Positions 46,691 to 55,074 of a stretch of DNA of 64,000 nucleotides are shown in pieces. The translations under genes were made by a program, and so were the position numbers. The first letter of the stretch is position 1, and each line of letters begins with the position of its first letter. Below the pieces are notes generated by a model. It saw only the letters and a list, made by a program, of their open reading frames with translations, made no database searches and was not told where the DNA came from. This stretch comes from Streptomyces sp. NRRL S-455 (lineage in GTDB: Bacteria > Actinomycetota > Actinomycetes > Streptomycetales > Streptomycetaceae): assembly GCF_000717875.1 (NCBI RefSeq), contig NZ_JOCT01000010.1:1-64000 (forward strand), read 5' to 3'.

Positions 46691-46706
46691 GTCGGGACAC
46701 CAGCAG

Positions 46707-49700
46707 ATGCTCACACGCTTCGACGTCGCCCCGCTCGCCGGGGCCGTGGCCGGGGCGGCCGCAGGCGCCGCCCGCAGCACCGCACAGGGAGTGACGTCCG
46801 TCTACGACACCACGCGCCGCGTCCGCAACGTCGCCCGCAACGCCCTGACCGGCGCACACCACTGGAAGGCCGGGCAGCGCGTCCACCTCGCGCTGCGGCC
46901 TTCCGACGGCGAGGCCGCCGCCCGTGCCCGCAAGCTGGCCGGGGAACTGCTCGAGCACCCGGACGTCCTCCTGGCGTACTGGGACGAGGGACTGTCCCGC
47001 CTGGTGGTCACCGCGGCCGAGGAGACCGCTACCGACCGGGTCACCGAACGGGCCATCGAACTCGCCGCCCGCTTCGGCCTGGACGAGGGCGCCGATCCGG
47101 AAGCACCGGAGGTCTCCCACCCCGGTGACCCCGGCGAGGTGCGCGTCACCGCGGCGGGCATCCTGTTGGACGCCGCCGGCGCGGCCGGTGCCCTGGCCGG
47201 CCGTTCGCTGCGCCTGCCGCCCACCTCACGCATCGTCACCGCCGGCGTCACGCTGCTGCGGGAGAACCCCCGCTTCCGCGCTTTCCTGAGGCAGCGGTTC
47301 GGCAAGTCCGGCATGGAGCTCGTCCTCGCCGCCGGCAACGCCGCCGCACACGGAGTCGGCCAGACCCCGCTGGCACTCGTGCTCGACGGCGTGCTGCGCG
47401 GCACCCAGCTGACCGAGGCGGTGTCCAGGGCCGCGGCGTTCGAGGCCCTGCACGACGACATCTGCCTCGAAGGGCGCACCAGCCTGCCCTGTCCGGCCGG
47501 CACCCGGCCGCCGCTGCGGGTGACACCCGCCCAGGAGTACGCGTCCCACGCGAGCACCGGAAGCCTCGCCGGCGCCGCCGCCACCCTCCTCGTGACGCAC
47601 GACGCGAGGGAAGCGGCCGAAGCGGTCCTGGCAGGATCCCCGAAGGCGGCCCGGTACGGACCGGCCGCCTTCAACGCGACCCTCGGCACCTTCCTCGCCC
47701 ACTCCGGGATCCTCGTGCGCAGCGCGGAGCGGCTGCGGCAGCTGGAGATCGCCGACGCCCTCGTCCTGCACGCCGACGCCCTGCGCAGCCGGCGGACCCG
47801 GAGCGACGACGCGTCCGGCCCCGCCGACGGCCTGCCCGACGATCCGGTCGACCCCCACGCCGAGGCCGTCCTCGACGCAGCCCGCAGGGCGGGACTGCAC
47901 GTCGTGATCGCGGGCGGCTCCGACCTGAAGGACATCACCCGGCTCGCCGACGAGGTCGCCCCGAGCGGGACACCGTTCGCGGACGTCGTACGCGGCCTCC
48001 AGGACGACGGGCGCGTGGTCGTGACCGTCGCCCGGCTGAGCGAGTCCGGCGAGGGGCACGTCGCGGCCGGACTGCCCGCCGGCGACATCGCCATCGCTCT
48101 CACCGACAGCCGGACGGCCGTCTCCTGGGGCGCCGACGTGCTGGCCCCGGGGGGACTCGCCGACGTCTGGCGACTGCTGACGGCGATCCCGGCGGCCCGC
48201 CGCGTCGGACGCCGCTCGCAGACCCTGGCCCGCGCCGGCGCGGCCCTGTCGGGGCTGCTGGTCGCCCGCGGCGGACAAGCCCCGGGCCCGGCCGGCCGGT
48301 GGCCCTTCAGCCGGCACGCCCCCGTCAACATCGCCGCCGCGAACGCCCTGCTCGCCGGCTGGCTCGAAGCCACCCGCGTGGCCCGGGCCACCCCGCCCCC
48401 GCCCCGGCTGCACATCCCCTGGCACGCCCTGGAGCCCCACGAGGCCCACGCCCGGCTGGCACGGACCGGAAGGGACGAGGAGCCCCGCGGACTCGCCCTG
48501 CTCACCGACCGCACGCGACAGCGGGCGGCACGCCTGACCCGCCGGCCCGCGCTGACACCCGCCCGCTGGACCTGGCAGGCGGCCGGCGCCGTACGCCGCG
48601 AACTCGACGACCCGCTCACCCCCGTCCTGGCCACGGGCGCCGTCGCCTCCGCGCTGCTCGGCTCGATCGTCGACGCGCTGCTGGTGGTCGGTGCCATGGA
48701 CCTCAACGCCGTGACCGGCGGACTCCAGCGGCTGCGCGCCGAACAGGCACTGGCCCGGCTGGCCGCCCGGCAGCAGCCCAAGGCCCGCAGGCGGGAAGGC
48801 CGCACCCGCACGGTCACCGTCGACGCGGCCCGGCTCCGGCCCGGGGACGAGATCACCCTCGGCGCCGGCGACGTCGTACCCGCCGACGCACGCCTGCTCG
48901 ACGTCGACGGTCTCGAGGTCGACGAGTCGGCCCTCACCGGCGAATCGCTGCCGGTCGCCAAGGCCCTCGACGCCACCCCGGGCGCGCCGGTGGCGCAGCG
49001 CGCCTGCATGGTGTTCGAGGGCACGACCGTCGTGGCCGGGAACGCCACCGCGCTCGTCGTCGACACCGGTGACCGGACCGAGGCGGGACGTGCCGTCACG
49101 CTCGCCGCCCGCACCCCGCCGCCCGCAGGCGTTCAGGCCCGGCTCCAGGAGCTGACCCGCAAGGCCCTGCCGGTGACCTTCACGGGCGGCGCGGCCGTGA
49201 CCGGGCTGTCCCTGCTGCGCGGCAGTCCGATACGACGCGCCGTCAGCGGCGGTGTCGCGGTGGCCGTCGCCGCCGTACCGGAGGGACTCCCGCTCGTGGC
49301 GACGGTCGCGCAGATGGCGGCGGCCCGCCGGCTGTCCCGGCGCGGCGTCCTGGTGCGCACCCCGCGCACCCTGGAGGCGCTCGGGAGGGTCGACACCGTT
49401 TGCTTCGACAAGACCGGCACCCTCACCGAGAACACACTGCGCCTGGTCCGCGTCGCCACCGCCGACGGCACCGTCCTGGACGTGGACAGCGAACAGGCCG
49501 CACCGATCATGCGTCTGGCCGCGCGCGCCTGCCCGCAGGAGGAGACGGAACAGGGGCGCCGCGTCGCGCACGCCACCGACGAGGCCGTCCTCGACGTCGC
49601 CCCGCCCGACGAGGGCTGGACGCCGGTCGGCGAGCTGCCCTTCGAGGCCCGCCGGGGCTACGCCGCGGCGGTCGGCCGCGACGGCGACCCGGACCTCGGT

Positions 49701-51053
49701 GACGTCCTCGTCGTCAAGGGCGCCCCCGAGACGATCCTGCCCGCCTGCCGGGACCTGCCCGGTCACGCGACCGACACCGCCCACGAACTGGCCGGACGAG
49801 GCCTGCGCGTCCTCGCCGTCGCCCGCCGCTCCTGCCGGGCCGGCGACGCCGACGCCGAACTCGACGCGTCGCTCGCCGACCTGGAGTTCAGCGGACTGAT
49901 CGCGCTCGCCGACGTGCCCCGCGACACCTCACAGGCGCTGCTCGCGGAACTGCGCAGCTCCGGCATCCTGCCCGTCATGCTCACCGGCGACCACCCGGAG
50001 ACCGCCCGCGCGATCGCCCTGCAACTGGGCTGGCCCGAGGAGACCGAAGTCGTGACCGGCGACGAACTGGTCGCCATGGAGCGCCGCGAACGGGTCCGGG
50101 TTCTGCGCGGTGCGGGCGTCGTGGCCCGTGTCGCACCCGAGCAGAAGCTGCACGTCGTGGAGGCCCTGCAACAGGCGGGCCGGGTCGTGGCGATGATCGG
50201 CGACGGCGCCAACGACGCCGCCGCCATTCGCGCCGCCGACGTCGGCGTCGGCATCGAGGCCCGCGGCTCCGCCGCGGCCCGCAACGCCGCCGACCTCGTG
50301 CTCACCACCGGCGACCTGTCCGTCCTGGTGGACGCGGTCGTCGAGGGCCGGGCCCTGTGGCGAAGCGTCGCCGACGCGGTGAGCATCCTCATCGGCGGCA
50401 ACGCCGGCGAGGTCGGCTTCAGTGTCCTCGGCACCCTGCTGGCCGGGGCATCGCCCCTGTCGACGCGTCAGCTGCTCCTGGTCAACCTGCTCACCGACAT
50501 GTTCCCGGCCATGGCCGTGGCGGTCACCCCGAGCGACGACCCCTCGACGGCCGAGCACGCCGCGACCCGCCCGATGGGCCTCGACGTCCTCGGCGCGCCC
50601 CTGCTGCGCTCGATCCGGCGGCGAGGCATCACCACCTGCTTCGGCGCTGTCGCGGCCTATCTCATCGGCCGCCTCACCCCCGGTACGGAACGCCGTTCCA
50701 CCACCATGGCGCTGTGCGGCGTGGTGGGCGCACAACTGGTGCAGACCCTCTCCGGGCGCCGCCGGAGTCCGCTGGTGTGGGCGACGGCCCTCGGCTCGGC
50801 CGCCGTGCTCGCCGCACTCGTCCAGACCCCCGGCGTCAGCCACTTCTTCGGCTGCACGCCGCTCGGCCCGGTGGCCTGGGCGGGCGTGGCCCTGGCCATC
50901 GCCCTCTCCGCCCTCGCCCCCCGCCTGGAACGCCTCCAGGCCGTGCACAGCCTCTACGACACCGCGGCCCGGGCCGCCCTTCGCCTGGCCGACCTGAGCG
51001 AGAAGGCCCGGGATCTGCTGCACAGCGGGATCGCCAAGCCGGTGGTGGCCTGA
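46707..51053 (+). CDS. very large P-type ATPase (CtpH/CtpI-like) with a vestigial N-terminal half
   Basis: 1448 residues, about twice a normal P-type ATPase. The C-terminal half is complete: TGES (T744), phosphorylation site DKTGT (D901), TGDHPET (T1093) and GDGAND (1165-1170) with membrane helices around. The N-terminal half begins with an HMA-like segment (LEHPDVLLAYWDEGLSRLVV, ~85-110). It has a stretch (426-510) that aligns with the C-terminal hinge. VVRGLQDDGRVVVTV parallels VVEALQQAGRVVAMI and DIAIALTDSRTAVSWGADVL parallels the AxxVGVGI…AADLVL strand. The copy lacks the DxxND acids. Mycobacterial CtpH and CtpI have similar size. Transported ion unknown. Confidence 0.9.
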   Translation: MLTRFDVAPLAGAVAGAAAGAARSTAQGVTSVYDTTRRVRNVARNALTGAHHWKAGQRVHLALRPSDGEAAARARKLAGELLEHPDVLLAYWDEGLSRLVVTAAEETATDRVTERAIELAARFGLDEGADPEAPEVSHPGDPGEVRVTAAGILLDAAGAAGALAGRSLRLPPTSRIVTAGVTLLRENPRFRAFLRQRFGKSGMELVLAAGNAAAHGVGQTPLALVLDGVLRGTQLTEAVSRAAAFEALHDDICLEGRTSLPCPAGTRPPLRVTPAQEYASHASTGSLAGAAATLLVTHDAREAAEAVLAGSPKAARYGPAAFNATLGTFLAHSGILVRSAERLRQLEIADALVLHADALRSRRTRSDDASGPADGLPDDPVDPHAEAVLDAARRAGLHVVIAGGSDLKDITRLADEVAPSGTPFADVVRGLQDDGRVVVTVARLSESGEGHVAAGLPAGDIAIALTDSRTAVSWGADVLAPGGLADVWRLLTAIPAARRVGRRSQTLARAGAALSGLLVARGGQAPGPAGRWPFSRHAPVNIAAANALLAGWLEATRVARATPPPPRLHIPWHALEPHEAHARLARTGRDEEPRGLALLTDRTRQRAARLTRRPALTPARWTWQAAGAVRRELDDPLTPVLATGAVASALLGSIVDALLVVGAMDLNAVTGGLQRLRAEQALARLAARQQPKARRREGRTRTVTVDAARLRPGDEITLGAGDVVPADARLLDVDGLEVDESALTGESLPVAKALDATPGAPVAQRACMVFEGTTVVAGNATALVVDTGDRTEAGRAVTLAARTPPPAGVQARLQELTRKALPVTFTGGAAVTGLSLLRGSPIRRAVSGGVAVAVAAVPEGLPLVATVAQMAAARRLSRRGVLVRTPRTLEALGRVDTVCFDKTGTLTENTLRLVRVATADGTVLDVDSEQAAPIMRLAARACPQEETEQGRRVAHATDEAVLDVAPPDEGWTPVGELPFEARRGYAAAVGRDGDPDLGDVLVVKGAPETILPACRDLPGHATDTAHELAGRGLRVLAVARRSCRAGDADAELDASLADLEFSGLIALADVPRDTSQALLAELRSSGILPVMLTGDHPETARAIALQLGWPEETEVVTGDELVAMERRERVRVLRGAGVVARVAPEQKLHVVEALQQAGRVVAMIGDGANDAAAIRAADVGVGIEARGSAAARNAADLVLTTGDLSVLVDAVVEGRALWRSVADAVSILIGGNAGEVGFSVLGTLLAGASPLSTRQLLLVNLLTDMFPAMAVAVTPSDDPSTAEHAATRPMGLDVLGAPLLRSIRRRGITTCFGAVAAYLIGRLTPGTERRSTTMALCGVVGAQLVQTLSGRRRSPLVWATALGSAAVLAALVQTPGVSHFFGCTPLGPVAWAGVALAIALSALAPRLERLQAVHSLYDTAARAALRLADLSEKARDLLHSGIAKPVVA

Positions 51054-51058
51054 CGGGC

Positions 51059-51113
51059 AAGCGACGAGGGCGGCCGCCACCACGAGCAGTGGTGGCGGCC
51101 GCCCTCGTCGCTT
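51059..51113. terminator. 24-bp perfect stem terminator between convergent genes
   Basis: Arms 51059-51082 (AAGCGACGAGGGCGGCCGCC…) and 51090-51113 are exact reverse complements around a 7-base loop. They fill the space between the P-type ATPase stop (51053) and the SRPBCC stop (51116), so the structure should terminate both transcripts. Confidence 0.93.
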
Positions 51114-51115
51114 GA

Positions 51116-51565
51116 TCAGACCTCGCCGCGCCAGGCTCCCGTCTCCGACCCACGGGCCTCCATGAACCGCTTGAACCGCTGCAGATCACCGGAGACCTGC
51201 CGCTTGACGAACCCGAGCTTGTCGCCCACCGTCTCGGCCATGCCACTGGGGTCGAAGTCCATCTGGAGCATGACCTTGGTCGTGTCGTCCTTGATGCGGT
51301 GGAAGGTCACCACGCCGGCCTGCCTCGCCTCGCCGTTCACGGTCGTCCACGCGACCCGCTCGTCGGGTACCTGCTCGGTGATCTCCGCGTCGAACTCCCG
51401 CTGCTGGCCGCCGATCTTCGTCACCCAGTGCGTCAGGGTGTCGGTGCGCTGCTCGATGCGCTCGACACCGTCCATGAACTCGGGGAACGTCTCGAACTGC
51501 GTCCACTGGTTGTACGCGGTGTGCACCGGGACGCGGACCTCGATGGATTCCTCTACCTGGGACAA
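51116..51565 (-). CDS. SRPBCC (polyketide cyclase/START-like) protein with a TTG start
   Basis: 149 residues of the SRPBCC fold: VPVHTAYNQWTQFETFPEFM, DGVERIEQRTDTLTHWVTKI, ITEQVPDERVAWTTVNGEA and TKVMLQMDFDPSGMAET. This is a common stress-inducible streptomycete family that binds a hydrophobic ligand in a beta-helix grip; the ligand is unknown. The TTG at 51565 is selected because GGGAGG lies 8 bp upstream and the conserved SQVEESIEVRVPV begins there. A longer start at 51598 would read through that ribosome site. It is insulated by the strong terminator. Confidence 0.88.
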   Translation of the reverse strand: MSQVEESIEVRVPVHTAYNQWTQFETFPEFMDGVERIEQRTDTLTHWVTKIGGQQREFDAEITEQVPDERVAWTTVNGEARQAGVVTFHRIKDDTTKVMLQMDFDPSGMAETVGDKLGFVKRQVSGDLQRFKRFMEARGSETGAWRGEV

Positions 51566-51661
51566 GGCGGTTACCTCCCTTTCTCGTACGGTGAGCAACC
51601 GCCGGGTACCAGTTCGCGCGCCGTTCAGTCATGGCGCCCACGACTTGTAGGGTCGGACGAC

Positions 51662-52114
51662 GTGGCCACCTTGCTGATCGTCCATCACACGCCCTCGCCC
51701 AACTGCCAGGCGATGTTCGAAGCCGTCGTCTCCGGCGCGACGGATCCCGAGATCGAGGGCGTACGGGTCGTGCGCGTGCCCGCGCTGTCCGCCACCGCCT
51801 CCGACGTCCTCGCCGCCGACGGCTACCTCCTCGGCACCCCCGCCAACCTGGGCTACATGTCCGGAGCCCTCAAACACTTCTTCGACCAGGTCTACTACCC
51901 GTGCCTGGACGCGACCCGCGGCCGGCCCTTCGGCTACTGGGTCCACGGCGGGAACGACGTCACCGGAGCGGTGCGGGGCATCGAGGCGATCACGACGGGC
52001 CTCGGCTGGCGCCGCACCGCCGAGGCCGTGACGGTGACCGGCGAGCCGGACAAGAGCGACGTCGGGAAATGCTGGGAACTGGGCGCGACGGCCGCCGCCG
52101 GACTCATGGGCTGA
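51662..52114 (+). CDS. flavodoxin-like/NAD(P)H-dependent reductase
   Basis: 150 residues. LIVHHTPSPNCQAMFEAVVS is the FMN phosphate loop (a variant of TxSxxT). DGYLLGTPANLGYMSGALKH, then FFDQVYYPCLD, is the FMN isoalloxazine loop with the SGxxKxFxD motif. The second half has GYWVHGGNDVTGAVRGIEAI. The fold belongs to small flavin reductases (WrbA/flavodoxin-like group). The GTG at 51662 has a poor ribosome site and lies 96 bp from the divergent SRPBCC start. Likely cytoplasmic, role in redox or quinone reduction. Confidence 0.85.
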   Translation: MATLLIVHHTPSPNCQAMFEAVVSGATDPEIEGVRVVRVPALSATASDVLAADGYLLGTPANLGYMSGALKHFFDQVYYPCLDATRGRPFGYWVHGGNDVTGAVRGIEAITTGLGWRRTAEAVTVTGEPDKSDVGKCWELGATAAAGLMG

Positions 52115-52128
52115 GAGGGCGAGGGCGG

Positions 52129-53217
52129 TCAGCTCTCTTCCATTCGGCGTCGGTCCTGTTCGTCCCAGGCGCTGGTGTCGCGCGGCTGGGTGTAGGGCTC
52201 GGCCTCGGGCGGATGACCTCCCGCGATGGCCCGCTGCCGTGCCGTCTCCGCGTCGAACTCCAGGCCCAGCAGGATGGCCAGGTTGGTGATCCACAGCCAC
52301 ACCAGGAAGACGATGACACCGGCCATCGTGCCGTAGGTCTTGTTGTACGAGGCGAAGTTGGCGACGTAGACCGCGAAGCCGGCGGACGCGACCAGCCAGA
52401 TCGCCAGGGCCAGCACGCTGCCCGGCGTGATCCAGCGGAATCCCTTCACCTTGGCGTTCGGGGTCGCCCAGTACAGGAGCGCGATCATGATCGTGACCAG
52501 CACGACCAGGACCGGCCATTTCGCGATCGACCACACCGTCAGCGCGGTGTCGCCGATCCCGAGCGCCGTTCCGGCCTCACGGGCCAGCCCGCCCGTGAAG
52601 ACCACGATCAGCGCGCTGAACGTGGCCAGCATCATCAGCGCGACCGTCACACCCACCCGCACCGGCAGCACCTTCCACACCGGCCGCCCCTCGGGCATGT
52701 CGTAGACGGCGTTGGCCGAGCGGATGAACGCGCCCACGTACCCGGAGGCCGACCACACCGCCAGGACGAGTCCGACGATCGCCATCAGGGAGCCGATACC
52801 GGCGTTGCCCTGCAATTGCTCGACGGCCCGGGTGATGATGTCGCGGGCAGAGCCGGGGGCGAGTTGCTGGAGGTTGTCGATCACCTTGTCCGTGGTCGAT
52901 TTGCCGGTGAGGCCCAGTACCGACACCAGCACGAGCAGGGCCGGGAACAGTGCCAGCACTCCGTAGTACGTCAGCGCGGCCGCCCGGTCGGTCAGCTCGT
53001 CGTCCTTGAACTCGCGCAGGCTCCCCTTCAGCACCGCGCCCCACGACTTCCGCGGCAGCTCGCTCGGCGTGTCCGGCGCCGCACGCTCCACCTCGGGGGC
53101 CGGCCCGGGCTCTGCCGCATCGGCTTCCGAAGCCGGGGCACGAGTGGAGGCGGGGTCCTGAGCCGGGGCCTCGGCCTCTCGGTGTTCTTTTCGTCCTGGA
53201 ATATGCAGCTTCACCAT
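52129..53217 (-). CDS. YihY/virulence factor BrkB family membrane protein
   Basis: 362 residues. A ~60-residue Pro/Glu/Ala-rich N-terminus is followed by six hydrophobic segments (LTYYGVLALFPALLVLVSVL, GSLMAIVGLVLAVWSASGYV, VALMMLATFSALIVVFTGGL, MAGVIVFLVWLWITNLAIL). The signature DRAAALTYYGVLALFPALL and the later FRWITPGSVLALAIWLVASA identify the family. Function is unknown; an earlier link to ribonuclease BN was wrong. The ATG at 53217 is used; a GTG two codons earlier is possible. It ends 15 bp from the convergent flavodoxin gene. Confidence 0.92.
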   Translation of the reverse strand: MVKLHIPGRKEHREAEAPAQDPASTRAPASEADAAEPGPAPEVERAAPDTPSELPRKSWGAVLKGSLREFKDDELTDRAAALTYYGVLALFPALLVLVSVLGLTGKSTTDKVIDNLQQLAPGSARDIITRAVEQLQGNAGIGSLMAIVGLVLAVWSASGYVGAFIRSANAVYDMPEGRPVWKVLPVRVGVTVALMMLATFSALIVVFTGGLAREAGTALGIGDTALTVWSIAKWPVLVVLVTIMIALLYWATPNAKVKGFRWITPGSVLALAIWLVASAGFAVYVANFASYNKTYGTMAGVIVFLVWLWITNLAILLGLEFDAETARQRAIAGGHPPEAEPYTQPRDTSAWDEQDRRRMEES

Positions 53218-53417
53218 GCGCACCGGGTAACCCCGCGCGGTGCCCTTAAGCCGCGCTCGGCGCGCCGTCCTGGGTCCGGGGCCCGGCGCGCGGTCACGCA
53301 CCCCGCCGTCCGCCGTGCGGCCACGCCGAAGCGCGTCCCCTCCCTGGTCTCGGGAATGGCCGGCGCGGCTCTCCCGGCGGGGTTGAGGGAGCACTCCGCA
53401 CCGGGCACGATGCCCTC

Positions 53418-54050
53418 ATGACCGCGTCCCCTGCCGTCCGCCCGTACCGCTCCGAGGACGGTCCGGCCCTCGACGACATCTGCGTCCGCACCGCGCACAA
53501 CGGCCAGGACAGCCGCCCTCACTACGTCGACCCGGGCGTCTTCCCGGCCACCTTCGCGGCGCCGTACGTTCACCTGGAGCCGGAACTGGCCTTCGTGCTG
53601 GACGACGGGCAGGGGCAGGCGGTCGGCTACATCCTCGGCACGGCCGACACCGGGCGCTTCGCGGAGGCCTTCCGCACCGAGTGGCTGCCTCTGGTCGCCG
53701 ACCGCTACCCGGCGCCGCCCGAACCGCCGCGCACCCCTGACGAGGAGATCGCCCGTCTGCTGCACCGTCCCGAACGGATGGTGGTTCCCGAACTGGCCGC
53801 GTACCCCGCGCATCTGCACATCGACCTGCTGCCCGAGTGGCAGGGCGGGGGCCACGGACGCCGCCTGATGCGGACCTTCCTGGAGGCTCTGCACGGCAGG
53901 GGAGTACCGGCCGTCCACCTGGCCATGGGGACCGCCAACACCCGGGCCAGGGCCTTCTACGGCCGAGTGGGCTTCCACGAGCTCGACGTCCCCGGGCCCG
54001 GCGCCACCACCTACCTCGGACGTGCCACCGAGGAAGCCGACCGTCTCTGA
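53418..54050 (+). CDS. GNAT-family N-acetyltransferase
   Basis: 210 residues. The acetyl-CoA site QGGGHGRRLMRTFLEALHGR (Q/R-x-x-G-x-G/A) is clear. The C-terminal NTRARAFYGRVGFHELDVPG is the usual GNAT beta-bulge. An N-terminal VRPYRSEDGPALDDICVRT begins the fold. A long insertion (PPEPPRTPDEEIARLLHRPE) precedes the HLHIDLLP strand and resembles the O-GlcNAcase-like acetyltransferases. Substrate unknown. The ATG at 53418 lies 200 bp from the divergent YihY gene. Confidence 0.9.
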   Translation: MTASPAVRPYRSEDGPALDDICVRTAHNGQDSRPHYVDPGVFPATFAAPYVHLEPELAFVLDDGQGQAVGYILGTADTGRFAEAFRTEWLPLVADRYPAPPEPPRTPDEEIARLLHRPERMVVPELAAYPAHLHIDLLPEWQGGGHGRRLMRTFLEALHGRGVPAVHLAMGTANTRARAFYGRVGFHELDVPGPGATTYLGRATEEADRL

Positions 54051-54222
54051 CGCCCCCGGCCCGGCAGGCGCATCGAACGCGCCAGGAGGAGCGGAAGTGG
54101 CGCAATCAGACGTTGCCGACCCGTGTCTTCGGGCGCACCCTGTGCACTGCGGGAGCGCTCCCACGCTCTCCCGCTCCCCACGGAAGAGCTTCGACAACCC
54201 CCACATCCGAAAGAAGGAGATC

Positions 54223-54909
54223 ATGAATTGTCATGGTCATGTCCTTAGTCGTGGTGGTCTCAGGCCACGATCACGTCTGGCGCTCGCCCTGAGTGTGCTG
54301 GTCGCCGCCCTGCTGAGCCTGCTCCCCTGGAGCGGCACCGCCGTCGCGCACGGCTCGGTCGTCGACCCGGCATCCCGCAACTACGGCTGCTGGCAGCGCT
54401 GGGGCAGCGACCACCTGAACCCCGCGATGGCCCAGCAGGACCCCATGTGCTGGCAGGCGTGGCGGGCCGACGCGAACGCCATGTGGAACTGGAACGGCCT
54501 GTACCGCAACGGCTCGGGCGGCAACTTCCAGGCCGTGGTCCCCAACGGACAGTTGTGCAGCGGCGGACGCACCGAGGGCGGCCGGTACAACTCCCTGGAC
54601 ACGGTCGGGGCGTGGAAGACCACGGACATCGGCCGCAACTTCACCGTGAAGCTGTACGACCAGGCCAGTCACGGCGCCGACTACTTCCTGGTCTACGTCA
54701 CGCGGCAGGGCTTCGACCCCACCACCCAGCCGCTGACCTGGAGCGACCTGCGCCTCGTGGCCCGCACGGGCAAGTACGCGCCCAGCCAGAACTACGAGAT
54801 TCCGGTGAGCACTTCGGGGCTGAGTGGCCGGCACGTCGTCTACACGATCTGGCAGGCCTCGCACATGGACCAGACCTACTTCCTGTGCAGTGACGTGAAC
54901 TTCCGCTGA
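54223..54909 (+). CDS. secreted AA10 lytic polysaccharide monooxygenase (chitin-binding type)
   Basis: 228 residues. The signal peptide (LALALSVLVAALLSLLPWSG, TAVA) is cut just before His, giving a mature N-terminus HGSVVDPASRNYGC. This terminal His and a second His later (ASHGADYFLVY) form the copper brace of AA10 enzymes, which cleave crystalline chitin or cellulose oxidatively. Aromatic face residues occur in NAMWNWNGLYRNG and GAWKTTDIG. There is no separate binding domain. The ATG follows AAGAAGGAGATC. A GTG at 54097 behind AGGAGG would add 42 residues and push the signal peptide inward, so it is disfavoured. Confidence 0.95.
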   Translation: MNCHGHVLSRGGLRPRSRLALALSVLVAALLSLLPWSGTAVAHGSVVDPASRNYGCWQRWGSDHLNPAMAQQDPMCWQAWRADANAMWNWNGLYRNGSGGNFQAVVPNGQLCSGGRTEGGRYNSLDTVGAWKTTDIGRNFTVKLYDQASHGADYFLVYVTRQGFDPTTQPLTWSDLRLVARTGKYAPSQNYEIPVSTSGLSGRHVVYTIWQASHMDQTYFLCSDVNFR

Positions 54910-55074
54910 CCTGCGGGTCTCCGCCGGGTCGTGCGTCCGGCGGGGACCGGCACGCCCTGTGCTTCCTGAGAGTTTCCGAAGAATTCCGGGGACGCTTGAA
55001 CACGCCGGTGCTCCCGTACGTATGGGGCAAGGGGATTTTCATGCCCGGCACGCCACAAGCGCAGGAGAGCACCC

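Noticed and set aside
46802..49784. Two long minus-strand open frames (770 and 852 residues)
   Set aside because: Both are antisense shadows of the P-type ATPase, whose motifs and ribosome context are clear.
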